Assembly (NCBI GenBank): GCA_040757065.1 | Contig: JBFLXR010000001.1 | Coordinates: 124,001-188,000 of the forward strand | Source of the DNA: JBFLXR01 sp040757065 | GTDB lineage: Bacteria > Pseudomonadota > Gammaproteobacteria > Burkholderiales > Gallionellaceae | Direction: 5' to 3' | Length of the DNA stretch: 64,000 nt | In this document: in pieces, positions 8,838 through 17,216 of the stretch | Position numbering within the stretch: the first letter of the stretch is position 1 | How the letters are laid out: every line of letters begins with the position of its first letter | Made by a program: the position numbers and the translations under genes | The notes under the pieces: model-generated | Seen by the model: only the letters and a program-made list of their open reading frames with translations | Told to the model about the DNA's origin: nothing | Databases searched by the model: none

Positions 8838-9328
8838 TGGACATCCTGGCAGCGCAAGTTGGCGGATTGCTGAAGTCGCATGGATATATGTTGGCGACGG
8901 CAGAGTCCTGCACGGGCGGCGGGGTGGCGCAGGCGGTAACCGAAATTGCCGGGAGTTCTGCATGGTTCGACCGCGGTTTTGTCACCTATGCCAACCTTGC
9001 CAAGGTCGAGCAGCTTGGCGTGCAGCAAGCGACGCTGGATATGCACGGGGCAGTGAGCGAGGCTGCGGTGCGCGAGATGGCGGAGGGGGCGTTGCAGCAT
9101 AGCCGCGCGCAGGTTGCGCTGGCTGTTAGCGGAATCGCCGGTCCAGACGGCGGTACGCCGGAAAAGCCGGTCGGCACCGTGTGGTTCGCATGGAGTGTGA
9201 AAGGCAAGCCGACGGTGGCGCAGGTACGCCATCTGGCGGGCTCGCGCAGCGAAATCCGGGCGCAATCGGTGCGCATCGCGCTGCAAGGGGTGGTGCAACA
9301 ACTTGGCAATCACACCCTGCTGGCCTAG
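8837..9328 (+). CDS. pncC: Nicotinamide-nucleotide amidohydrolase (CinA C-terminal type)
   Basis: PncC deamidates NMN to nicotinate mononucleotide in the bacterial pyridine nucleotide cycle. This is the stand-alone C-terminal CinA domain of 163 residues. The catalytic region is AESCTGGG (Ser24) with the partner segment VTYANLAK (Tyr and Lys about 30 residues later), and SGIAGPDGGTPEKPVG is the family signature. The start ATG shares its A with the metZ stop (TGATG). A much longer frame runs upstream through metZ but is not needed. Confidence 0.92.
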   Translation: MDILAAQVGGLLKSHGYMLATAESCTGGGVAQAVTEIAGSSAWFDRGFVTYANLAKVEQLGVQQATLDMHGAVSEAAVREMAEGALQHSRAQVALAVSGIAGPDGGTPEKPVGTVWFAWSVKGKPTVAQVRHLAGSRSEIRAQSVRIALQGVVQQLGNHTLLA

Positions 9329-9345
9329 CGTTGTTCTCTGTCCGG

Positions 9346-10200
9346 TTATTCTTCCAGCCAGCGGTTTAGCAGCCAACGCGCCCATTCGGTAACTTCACCG
9401 GCAGTCATGCCGACGCTGGCAAGCTGTTCCGCCAGTGCATCTCCTGCGGCTCCGTGCAGATGCACGCCGAGTAGCATGGCTTCGTTCACTGCCAGACTTT
9501 GCGCCAGAAACGCCGCGATCATGCCGGTCAGCGCATCGCCCATGCCGGGGCTGCTCATGCCGGGGTTGCCGCTACTGTTGCGGTACAGCTTGCCGTCGGT
9601 GGTTACGCACAGGCTGTCGGTTCCTTTCAAAACAATTGCGCAGCCGCATTTTTCCGCTAAGGCCTGCGCGGCAGCGGGGCGGTCTGCCTGCACTTGTGCG
9701 GCATCGCAGCCGAGTAAGCGCGCGGCTTCTCCGGGGTGGGGCGTCAGCACGGCGTTTGCGCCCCGTGCGGCGAGCATCGTGCGCAAATCGGGACGAACGG
9801 CCAACAGATTCAGCGCGTCGGCATCCAGTACCAGCGCAGCGGGCAGTTTGAGGGCGTCGTGCAACAACTTTTGCGCTTCCAGACTTTGTCCGAGACCGCA
9901 GCCGATTGCTACTACGTTAGCGCTTGGCATTAAGGCCGCTGAGGCGGGATGCAACATTAATTCCGGTTGAAGCGGGTCGACGCCGGGCGCTTGCGGCGCC
10001 AGCAGGCCAACATGTACGCAACCCGCGCCCAGCTTGAGTGCGGCGCGTCCGGCAATCAGCGGCGCACCGATCATACCGGCTGCACCGCCGATCACGGCAA
10101 CCGTGCCGAACTGACCTTTATGGCTGTCGCGCGGACGCGGCGGCAAGAGTTTGGCGACGTGTTTGCGGGTGAGCGGGGTGATGCGTGCAATTTTCGGCAT
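9346..10200 (-). CDS. nnrD: ADP-dependent NAD(P)H-hydrate dehydratase
   Basis: NnrD repairs hydrated NAD(P)H using ADP. The 284-residue protein is the YjeF C-terminal (ribokinase-like) domain only; the epimerase NnrE domain is not attached. Signature segments are HKGQFGTVAVIGG near the N terminus and NPGMSSPGMGDALTG near residue 215, which forms the nucleotide phosphate site. I choose the start at 10200 because GAGG lies about 8 nt before it; the frame extends 17 codons further upstream without a better site. It converges on pncC with only 17 nt between. Confidence 0.93.
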   Translation of the reverse strand: MPKIARITPLTRKHVAKLLPPRPRDSHKGQFGTVAVIGGAAGMIGAPLIAGRAALKLGAGCVHVGLLAPQAPGVDPLQPELMLHPASAALMPSANVVAIGCGLGQSLEAQKLLHDALKLPAALVLDADALNLLAVRPDLRTMLAARGANAVLTPHPGEAARLLGCDAAQVQADRPAAAQALAEKCGCAIVLKGTDSLCVTTDGKLYRNSSGNPGMSSPGMGDALTGMIAAFLAQSLAVNEAMLLGVHLHGAAGDALAEQLASVGMTAGEVTEWARWLLNRWLEE

Positions 10201-10271
10201 GCTGAAATCCTCGGTTTCGGTGTGTCGCATAGTATAATCGGGCTTCGTCATTTCTTCTTACAGTCTTTGCT

Positions 10272-13200
10272 ATGTTCCGAGTCTCTGCCGGTCAAGCCGC
10301 CCTCTCTGCTTTTCGTTTGGAAAAATTGCGCGCTGCGCTGAAGAAAGTTGCGCCGCAGGTTACGCTGGCGGATGCCCGCCACTGGTATTTCACTGAGTTG
10401 GAAAGCGACCTGAGCAAGAAAGAGGTTGCGCTACTGGACCGTATTCTCGGGCTGGATGGCAAATCGGGCGAGCCGGATGATGCGGGCGCGATGCACCGCT
10501 TACTGGTGGTGCCGCGCTTGGGTACCATTTCGCCGTGGTCGTCCAAAGCGACCGACATTGCCCGTCACTGTGCTTTGCCGCAGGTGGGGCGTATTGAGCG
10601 CGGCGTGGTGTACTACTTTAAGACCCGCAACAAGGGCAATGCGCTGTCTCCGGCGCAAGCGCAAGCTGTGTTGCCGTTGCTGCACGACCGTATGACTGAG
10701 TCGGTGCTGAGCGATTTTGCGGGCGCACCGGAAAAGATCTTCCGGCACGGTAAGCCACAACCGTTGAAAACGGTCGATATTCTGCGGGGCGGGCGCGATG
10801 CGCTGGCGAATGCGAATGTGGTGATGGGCCTGGCGCTGTCCCCGGACGAGATCGACTATCTGGTAGAAAACTTCAAAAAACTGCGACGTAACCCGACAGA
10901 TGTCGAGCTGATGATGTTCGCACAAGCGAACTCTGAGCACTGTCGACACAAAATTTTTAACGCCGACTGGGTGATCGACGGCAAGAAGCAAAATATGTCG
11001 CTGTTCGGCATGATTCGCAACACCCATAAGGTCAGCCCGGAAGGAACGATTGTCGCTTATTCGGATAACTCTTCCGTAATTGAAGGTGCGGAAGTCGAGC
11101 GTTTCTATCCGCGAGCCGACGGAACCTATGCCTTCAGCAAAGAGCTGACGCATACCCTGATGAAGGTGGAAACCCATAATCACCCCACTGCAATCGCTCC
11201 CTTTGCCGGTGCGGCAACCGGTGCAGGGGGCGAAATTCGAGACGAAGGCGCAACCGGCTCTGGCTCCAAGCCGAAAGCGGGTCTGACAGGCTTTACAGTG
11301 TCGAATCTGGCGATTCCAGGTTTCGAACAGCCTTGGGAAAAGCCTTATGGCCGCCCGTCTCGCATTGCCTCCGCCTTGCAGATCATGCTGGAAGGTCCGA
11401 TCGGCGGCGCGGCGTTCAATAACGAATTCGGTCGTCCGAATCTGGCCGGATATTTCCGCACTTACGAACAGTGGGTCAGCGGAGAAATGCGTGGCTACCA
11501 CAAGCCGATCATGTTGGCGGGCGGTTTAGGCAATATTGCTGCAAATCATACCCATAAGCACGATTTGCCCGAAGGCGCATTGCTGATTCAACTCGGCGGT
11601 CCCGGCATGTTGATCGGCTTGGGCGGCGGGGCAGCATCCAGTATGGATACCGGTGCCAATGCGGAGAATCTGGACTTCGATTCTGTGCAGCGCGGTAATC
11701 CGGAAATGCAGCGCCGGGCGCAGGAAGTGATCGACCGTTGCTGGCAGATGGGCGAAAACAACCCGATTCTGTCGATTCACGATGTCGGCGCGGGCGGGGT
11801 GTCGAATGCTTTGCCGGAATTGGTGCATGGAGGCGGGCGCGGCGGTCGTTTCGAGTTGCGCGCGATCCCTTCCGAAGAGCGCGGTATGTCGCCGATGCAA
11901 ATTTGGAGTAACGAAGCGCAAGAGCGCTATGTGCTGGCAATCGCTCCTGATCGTTTGGCGGAATTCAAAGCTATGTGCGAGCGGGAGCGTTGTCCGTACT
12001 CCGTACTCGGCGAGGCAGTCAGCGAAGATCGCCTGACCGTGCATGACGAAGAATTCGACAATAATCCGGTAGACATGCCGCTGTCGGTGTTGCTCGGGAA
12101 GCCGCCGAAGATGACACGTAATGTGCGCCGCGAAAAAGTGCGGCAGACGCGCTTCAAAACGAAAAAAATCGATCTGCGCGAGGCGATTGAACGTGTCCTG
12201 CGTTTGCCTTCGGTGGCCGATAAAACTTTCCTGATCGCCATCGGCGACCGCACTGTGGGCGGCATGACTGCACGCGACCAGATGGTGGGGCCGTGGCAAG
12301 TGCCGGTGGCCGATGTGGCGGTAACAACTCTGGGGTACAACACATACCACGGCGAAGCATTTGCCATGGGCGAGCGCACGCCGTTGGCATTGATTAGCGG
12401 CCCGGCATCCGGACGTATGGCGGTCGGCGAGGCGATCACGAATATTGCAGCGGCGCGTATCGAAAAAATCGGCGACATCAAACTGTCGGCAAACTGGATG
12501 GCGGCCGCCGGACACCATGGCGAAGATGCGGCTTTGTTCGATACCGTACGGGCGGTAGGCATGGAGCTGTGTCCGGAGCTGGGGGTCAGCATTCCGGTCG
12601 GTAAGGACTCGATGTCCATGAAAACCGTTTGGCCGGATGAGGGCGGTAAAAAATCGGTTACTGCGCCTTTGTCGCTGATTGTCTCCGCTTTCGCACCGTG
12701 CAGCGATGTGCGCGCTACTCTGACGCCGCAACTGGTGGCCGATCCCGATACCGCAATCGTGTTGATCGATCTTGGAGCAGGCAAGGATAGGCTGGGTGCC
12801 TCAGCGCTGGCGCAGGTATACAACGCGGTGGGAACAGAAGCGCCGGATGTGGATGATCCTGCGGCATTGAAGGCCTTCTTTAATGTTATTCAGCGGCTGA
12901 ATTCCGAAGGCGTTTTGCTGGCATACCATGATCGTTCCGACGGCGGTTTGCTGGCAACTTTGTGTGAAATGGCTTTCGCATCGCATATTGGCTTGGATGT
13001 TGCGCTGGATGCGTTGTCGAAAGATGTGATGGCTGCCCTGTTTAATGAAGAATTGGGTGCCTGCGTGCAAGTGCGTCGCGCGGATCTGGTGGCTGTGATG
13101 GAGCAACTGCATCATGCCGGGCTGGAAGCGCATGTGGTGGCGCAGCCGAACACGCGCGGGATGATCGACATCGTCCGTAAGGGTAAAACGCTGTTCAGCG

Positions 13201-14153
13201 AAAATGGTGTGACGTTGCATCGTATCTGGTCGGAAACAACCTATCAAATGCAGAAGCTGCGTGATAATCCGGCCTGCGCTCAGCAAGAGTACGACCGTCT
13301 GCTGAATGCAGCCGATCCGGGTCTGCATGTCAGCCTGACCTACGATCTGAATGCAAGCCCGGTTGCGCCCGCGCTACTGAAGACGCACCCGAAAATTGCT
13401 ATTCTGCGCGAGCAAGGCGTAAACGGCCATGTCGAAATGGCAGCGGCCTTCGACCGTGCCGGATTCTCTGCGGCTGACGTGCACATGAGCGATGTGATTT
13501 CGGGGCGCGTGAGACTGTCGGACTTCAAAGGGGTGGCGGCCTGTGGCGGCTTTTCCTACGGCGACGTGCTGGGGGCGGGCGAAGGGTGGGCGAAATCCAT
13601 CTTGTTTAACCCGCGCGCGCGCGACGAATTCGAAGCCTTCTTCAAACGCCGTGATACCTTCGCGCTTGGTGTGTGCAACGGTTGTCAGATGATGAGCAAC
13701 TTGCACGAGATTATTCCGGGGGCGGAGAACTGGGCGCACTTCGCGCGCAACCAGTCGGAACAATTCGAAGCCCGCTTTGTGATGGTAGAGGTGCAGCCGT
13801 CGCCGTCGATCTTCTTCGAGGGCATGGCGGGCAGCCGTATGCCGATCGTGGTGGCGCACGGCGAAGGTTATGCCGATTTTGGTACCGCGGCGCGTCTGAA
13901 AGGCGCACAGCCGTTGGTTGCGCTACGTTATGTGGATAACGGCGGCAAGCCGACCGAAATGTACCCGTTCAACCCGAACGGTTCGCCACAGGGAATTACC
14001 GGCCTGACGACGCCGGACGGACGCTTCAGCATTATGATGCCGCATCCTGAACGGGTGTTCCGCGCGGTGCAGCATTCGTGGCATCCGTCCGGCTGGCAGG
14101 AGAACGGCGCATGGCTGCGCATGTTCCAGAATGCCCGTAAGTGGGTGGGTTGA
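10272..14153 (+). CDS. purL: Phosphoribosylformylglycinamidine synthase
   Basis: PurL converts FGAR to FGAM with glutamine and ATP in purine synthesis. This is the large single-chain form of 1293 residues: N-terminal PurS-like domain, linker, two AIR-synthase-like ATP domains, and a C-terminal glutaminase. The glutaminase triad is visible as Cys1135 (LGVCNGCQMM), His1258 and Glu1260 (MMPHPERVF). A KVETHNHPTAI motif marks the first ATP domain. It stands alone, divergent from nnrD and followed by a strong terminator. Confidence 0.97.
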   Translation: MFRVSAGQAALSAFRLEKLRAALKKVAPQVTLADARHWYFTELESDLSKKEVALLDRILGLDGKSGEPDDAGAMHRLLVVPRLGTISPWSSKATDIARHCALPQVGRIERGVVYYFKTRNKGNALSPAQAQAVLPLLHDRMTESVLSDFAGAPEKIFRHGKPQPLKTVDILRGGRDALANANVVMGLALSPDEIDYLVENFKKLRRNPTDVELMMFAQANSEHCRHKIFNADWVIDGKKQNMSLFGMIRNTHKVSPEGTIVAYSDNSSVIEGAEVERFYPRADGTYAFSKELTHTLMKVETHNHPTAIAPFAGAATGAGGEIRDEGATGSGSKPKAGLTGFTVSNLAIPGFEQPWEKPYGRPSRIASALQIMLEGPIGGAAFNNEFGRPNLAGYFRTYEQWVSGEMRGYHKPIMLAGGLGNIAANHTHKHDLPEGALLIQLGGPGMLIGLGGGAASSMDTGANAENLDFDSVQRGNPEMQRRAQEVIDRCWQMGENNPILSIHDVGAGGVSNALPELVHGGGRGGRFELRAIPSEERGMSPMQIWSNEAQERYVLAIAPDRLAEFKAMCERERCPYSVLGEAVSEDRLTVHDEEFDNNPVDMPLSVLLGKPPKMTRNVRREKVRQTRFKTKKIDLREAIERVLRLPSVADKTFLIAIGDRTVGGMTARDQMVGPWQVPVADVAVTTLGYNTYHGEAFAMGERTPLALISGPASGRMAVGEAITNIAAARIEKIGDIKLSANWMAAAGHHGEDAALFDTVRAVGMELCPELGVSIPVGKDSMSMKTVWPDEGGKKSVTAPLSLIVSAFAPCSDVRATLTPQLVADPDTAIVLIDLGAGKDRLGASALAQVYNAVGTEAPDVDDPAALKAFFNVIQRLNSEGVLLAYHDRSDGGLLATLCEMAFASHIGLDVALDALSKDVMAALFNEELGACVQVRRADLVAVMEQLHHAGLEAHVVAQPNTRGMIDIVRKGKTLFSENGVTLHRIWSETTYQMQKLRDNPACAQQEYDRLLNAADPGLHVSLTYDLNASPVAPALLKTHPKIAILREQGVNGHVEMAAAFDRAGFSAADVHMSDVISGRVRLSDFKGVAACGGFSYGDVLGAGEGWAKSILFNPRARDEFEAFFKRRDTFALGVCNGCQMMSNLHEIIPGAENWAHFARNQSEQFEARFVMVEVQPSPSIFFEGMAGSRMPIVVAHGEGYADFGTAARLKGAQPLVALRYVDNGGKPTEMYPFNPNGSPQGITGLTTPDGRFSIMMPHPERVFRAVQHSWHPSGWQENGAWLRMFQNARKWVG

Positions 14154-14179
14154 TGCTAGGTTGATGTGATGCACATAAC

Positions 14180-14211
14180 AAAAAAGCCAAGGTTTGCACC
14201 TTGGCTTTTTT
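14180..14211. terminator. Bidirectional intrinsic terminator between purL and the peptidyl-prolyl isomerase gene
   Basis: AAAAAAGCCAAGG and CCTTGGCTTTTTT form a perfect stem around a 6-nt loop (tttgca). Both strands have a T run after the stem, so it can end purL from the left and the long - strand unit from the right. Confidence 0.92.
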
Positions 14212-14256
14212 GTTGTCCGAACCGGGGACGCGCAATGCAGCCCCGGTCGGCGGCGA

Positions 14257-15039
14257 TTATTCCACCTTTGCTTTTGCGCGCAGGTCGGATATTGCCTTCT
14301 TCAACGCTTGCTGTTGCAGGCGCTGCGACAGTTGCGGCTTGATTTCCTCGAATGAAGGCGGTTGCAGGGCGCGGGTGTCGTCCAGCTTGATGATGTGCCA
14401 GCCAAACTGAGTTTGTACCGGGCTGCTGATTTGGCCCTTGCTCAGCTTGGTAACGGCTTCGGCAAATTGGGGGACGAAGTTCGCCGGCACAACCCAGCCC
14501 AGATCTCCACCGCGCTGGGCGGAACCCGGATCCTTGGATTTCTCCTTGGCTACCTTGTCGAATTTACCTTTTTTAACCAGCGCCAGCACGGCTTTGGCTT
14601 CGTCTTCACTGCCGACCAGAATATGGAATACATGGTATTCCTTATCGCCGATCTTGGCTTTCAGGTTTTCATATTCTTGTTTCAGCGTTTCTTCGCTGAT
14701 CGGATGGCTCTTCATGTAGTTTTGCACATAGGCATCCACCAGCACGTTTTGCTTTGCCATGTCGAGCTGTTGCTGGGTATCGGGCTGTTTGTCGACGCCT
14801 TGTTTGACGGCTTCCTGAGCCAGAATTTCCATTTCAATCAGACGTTCGCGAATTGCTTTGCGCAGTTCCGGGCTGTCCGGCTGGCCTTGAGCAGTCGCAT
14901 TTTTGACATGCATTTCCACGCGGGATTGCGGAATCGAGACGCCGTTCACCAGTGCTGCGGATTTTTCTTCCGCCGAGGCATTGCCGGTCAGGCAGAAGCC
15001 CAGCAGCAGGAGAGCGGTGAGTCGGGACAGTTTCAACAT
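14257..15039 (-). CDS. Periplasmic peptidyl-prolyl cis-trans isomerase (PpiC/SurA parvulin type)
   Basis: The 260-residue protein has a signal peptide with predicted cleavage after ASA at residue 23, an N-terminal SurA-like helical region, and one parvulin domain at about residues 133-222 (YHVFHILVGSE, GGDLGWVV, FGWHIIKLDD). It should catalyse proline isomerisation and assist folding of exported proteins. It is the last gene of the - strand unit that begins at bcp. A ribosome site AAGGATG precedes the ATG. Whether it acts as a SurA-like chaperone or a narrower foldase cannot be told from sequence. Confidence 0.9.
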   Translation of the reverse strand: MLKLSRLTALLLLGFCLTGNASAEEKSAALVNGVSIPQSRVEMHVKNATAQGQPDSPELRKAIRERLIEMEILAQEAVKQGVDKQPDTQQQLDMAKQNVLVDAYVQNYMKSHPISEETLKQEYENLKAKIGDKEYHVFHILVGSEDEAKAVLALVKKGKFDKVAKEKSKDPGSAQRGGDLGWVVPANFVPQFAEAVTKLSKGQISSPVQTQFGWHIIKLDDTRALQPPSFEEIKPQLSQRLQQQALKKAISDLRAKAKVE

Positions 15040-15075
15040 GGTTTCATCCTTCTGTGAATAAAAGGGGTTGGGAGA

Positions 15076-15327
15076 TCAGGGCGTTTCCGCTTTTATGCTC
15101 AGCGCATGAATCTCGCGCTGCATCATTTCTCCAAGCGCGCAATATACCATACGATGGCGTTGCGCCACGCCTAGACCCGCGAATTGCCGGGATACGATGT
15201 GCAGGGAGTAATGGCCGCCGCCTTGGGCGGAAGCATGTCCCGCATGTTGCGCACTGTCGTCGCCGATTTCCAGATATTGCGGGGCGAGCGATGCCAGTCG
15301 GCGGCGCATTTCTTCCAATCGCTTCAT
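15076..15327 (-). CDS. BolA family protein
   Basis: The 83-residue protein has the BolA core: a GGGHYSLHIVS strand followed by the conserved RHRMVYCALGEMM helix. BolA/IbaG proteins bind monothiol glutaredoxins and 2Fe-2S clusters and influence cell shape and stress responses. The start overlaps the yciI stop (ATGA). The conserved C-terminal HALSIKAETP is typical of this betaproteobacterial branch. Confidence 0.9.
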   Translation of the reverse strand: MKRLEEMRRRLASLAPQYLEIGDDSAQHAGHASAQGGGHYSLHIVSRQFAGLGVAQRHRMVYCALGEMMQREIHALSIKAETP

Positions 15328-15626
15328 GCCGGGAATACTTTTTTGAACGGCTGTACGGTGATTTGCTTGTACACACCTGTTTGCATGTAAGGGTCGGCGT
15401 CCGCCCAGGCATAGGCGGCTTCCAGCGAAGCGAATTCGGCCACGATCAGGCTGCCGGCAAATCCGGCCGGACCGGGGTCGATGGCGTCGACAGCCGGGAA
15501 CGGTCCGGCCAGTAGTAAGCGGCCCTCGTCTTGCAGCGCTTGCAGGCGGGCCAGATGCGCCGGGCGGGCGGCAAGTCTATTCTCCAGACTTTCCGGGTGA
15601 TCTTGTCCGATGATGGCGTAGAGCAT
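15324..15626 (-). CDS. YciI family protein
   Basis: This 100-residue protein has a ferredoxin-like YciI/YCII fold. The conserved His-Asp pair is seen in DEGRLLLAGPFPA and DADPYMQTGVYKQI. The biochemical role of most YciI proteins is unknown, although some related domains are dechlorinases. The start shares one base with the yciB stop, and the stop overlaps the bolA start, so all three are coupled. The yciB-yciI-bolA-ppiC order recurs in Betaproteobacteria. Confidence 0.88.
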   Translation of the reverse strand: MLYAIIGQDHPESLENRLAARPAHLARLQALQDEGRLLLAGPFPAVDAIDPGPAGFAGSLIVAEFASLEAAYAWADADPYMQTGVYKQITVQPFKKVFPA

Positions 15627-16168
15627 CAGTTCTGTTCCTTCTTCTCGTCGGTGTATTTAGCCAGTGCCATCGCCTGAACGATGATGAAGCCGAAAGTCAG
15701 GCCGGTGACGCCGAACAGTTTGAAGTTTACCCAGCTGGCGGTCGGGTAGTTAAAAGCGACGTAGAGATTGAGCAGGCCGAGCAAGGCGAAGAACAGGCTC
15801 CACGATAAGTTGAGCTTGTGCCAGACCGGCAACGGCAGCGCCATTTTTTCTTGCAACAGCGCGCGGATCAGATTTTTGCCGAACAGTAAGCGGGAAAACA
15901 GCAGAATTGCGGAAAACGTCCAGTACAGAATGGTTGGCTTCCATTTGATAAAGGTTTCGTCGTGCAGCCACAGCGTCGCACCGCCGAACACGGCGATAAT
16001 GGAAAAACTGACCCACAGCATGGCGTCCACTTTGCCGTGCTTGAATTTGCTCCAGATAATTTGAGCGACAGTTGCGGCAATCGCGGCAGCCGTGGCGGCG
16101 TAAATACCCGCAAGTTTGAAAACGACAAAGAACAGAACGACGGGGAACAGATCGAATAGGAGTTTCAT
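15626..16168 (-). CDS. yciB: Inner-membrane-spanning protein YciB (septation protein A)
   Basis: The 180-residue protein is almost entirely membrane helices (about five), with the family segments KWKPTILYW and LSWSLFFALLGLLNLYVAF. YciB is an inner-membrane protein involved in cell-envelope synthesis and septation; in E. coli it interacts with elongation and division proteins. It lies in the - strand unit between msrB and yciI. Confidence 0.93.
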   Translation of the reverse strand: MKLLFDLFPVVLFFVVFKLAGIYAATAAAIAATVAQIIWSKFKHGKVDAMLWVSFSIIAVFGGATLWLHDETFIKWKPTILYWTFSAILLFSRLLFGKNLIRALLQEKMALPLPVWHKLNLSWSLFFALLGLLNLYVAFNYPTASWVNFKLFGVTGLTFGFIIVQAMALAKYTDEKKEQN

Positions 16169-16202
16169 AAAGTGGGATTATGCGGCGAGGGACGGGGAAT
16201 GT

Positions 16203-16595
16203 CTATTGCCGGTCGAGTGCAAGTGCCGCTGAGTTGATGCAATATCGCAGGCCGGTCGGTTCTGGGCCGTCTTCGAATACGTGGCCGAGGTGGGCATCGC
16301 ACTGTGCGCAACAGACTTCGATGCGGTGCATCCCTCCGCTATTGTCTTCCCGCAAACTTACCGATTCATCGTCGTACGGTAACCAGAAGCTCGGCCAGCC
16401 GGTTCCGGAATCGAACTTGGTTTCCGAGTCGAACAGGGCATTGCCGCAGCAAACGCAACGGTAGATACCGGGGTCGTGGCAATCCCAGTATTGTCCGCTG
16501 AACGGCGGTTCCGTGCCGCAACGGCGGCAGACGTCGAATTGTTCTGGCGTCAGCTCATTACGCCAATCGTCATCGGATTTTTCGATCGAACTCAT
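16203..16595 (-). CDS. msrB: Peptide methionine-R-sulfoxide reductase
   Basis: MsrB reduces the R-isomer of methionine sulfoxide in proteins. From the ATG at 16595 the protein has 130 residues. Catalytic Cys119 lies in RYCINSAAL, and the zinc site is formed by Cys47/Cys50 and Cys96/Cys99 (CDAHLGHVF). The GTGWPSFW substrate loop is intact. The start overlaps the gst stop by 4 nt, which fixes it; the frame is open 58 codons further upstream inside gst. It is cytoplasmic, with no signal peptide. Confidence 0.94.
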   Translation of the reverse strand: MSSIEKSDDDWRNELTPEQFDVCRRCGTEPPFSGQYWDCHDPGIYRCVCCGNALFDSETKFDSGTGWPSFWLPYDDESVSLREDNSGGMHRIEVCCAQCDAHLGHVFEDGPEPTGLRYCINSAALALDRQ

Positions 16596-17206
16596 GATTG
16601 TGTTTGCAAGGTGGTTTGCACGCTGGAACGGGCGCACATGCGCTCGAACCAGCTTGCCAGGTTGGGATGCGTTTCGCGCCACTTGCGTTCCGGCTGACGC
16701 AGATCCAAATAAATCAGTGCGCTGGTGAGCGCCAAGTCGGCCAGTGTCAGTTGCGATCCTTCGCACCAAGTTCGGTTGCCGAGCTGGTCGGCGGCATAAG
16801 CAAGGGCGCGGCTTACGGCGGTGTAATGCAGTTGGTGTATGTTCGCGTCTTGTTTTTCAGCCGGACGGATACTCTCGGTGCGTACGACTACGGCGGAATC
16901 CATGATGCCGTCGGCTAAGGCTTCCCAGCGTTTAACACGCATACGGGCAAGCGGGTCGTCGCGCGGGATTAATGTCGGTGCATTGTTCAGCGTGTCGACA
17001 TATTCGGCAATCACCGGCGAATCGAAGACGCAGGTTTCATCGTCCAGAATCAGAGCGGGGATGCGGCCCAGCGGGTTGACGCGGGCGACAAGGCTGCCCG
17101 GTTCGCGCGGCGGGTCGATCCAATACTCGTGCGGCAGATGCTTTTCCAGTAAAACCAGCCGCACTTTACGCACGTAGGGGCTGGTATCGGTTCCGAGCAG
17201 CTTCAT
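16592..17206 (-). CDS. Glutathione S-transferase family protein
   Basis: The 204-residue protein has a thioredoxin-like N-terminal domain (MKLLGTDTSPYVRKVRL, with the glutathione-contact stretch FDSPVIAEYVD) and an all-helical C-terminal domain. The Ser in TSPYVRK is the likely glutathione-activating residue. The substrate cannot be told. It lies 10 nt downstream of the PhoH-like gene and overlaps msrB, in a unit rich in redox-repair genes (bcp, gst, msrB). Confidence 0.88.
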   Translation of the reverse strand: MKLLGTDTSPYVRKVRLVLLEKHLPHEYWIDPPREPGSLVARVNPLGRIPALILDDETCVFDSPVIAEYVDTLNNAPTLIPRDDPLARMRVKRWEALADGIMDSAVVVRTESIRPAEKQDANIHQLHYTAVSRALAYAADQLGNRTWCEGSQLTLADLALTSALIYLDLRQPERKWRETHPNLASWFERMCARSSVQTTLQTQS

Positions 17207-17216
17207 ATGCGGAGCC

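Noticed and set aside
10500..12823. Long - strand open frames opposite purL
   Set aside because: Typical antisense frames of a GC-rich conserved gene; purL motifs are intact throughout.
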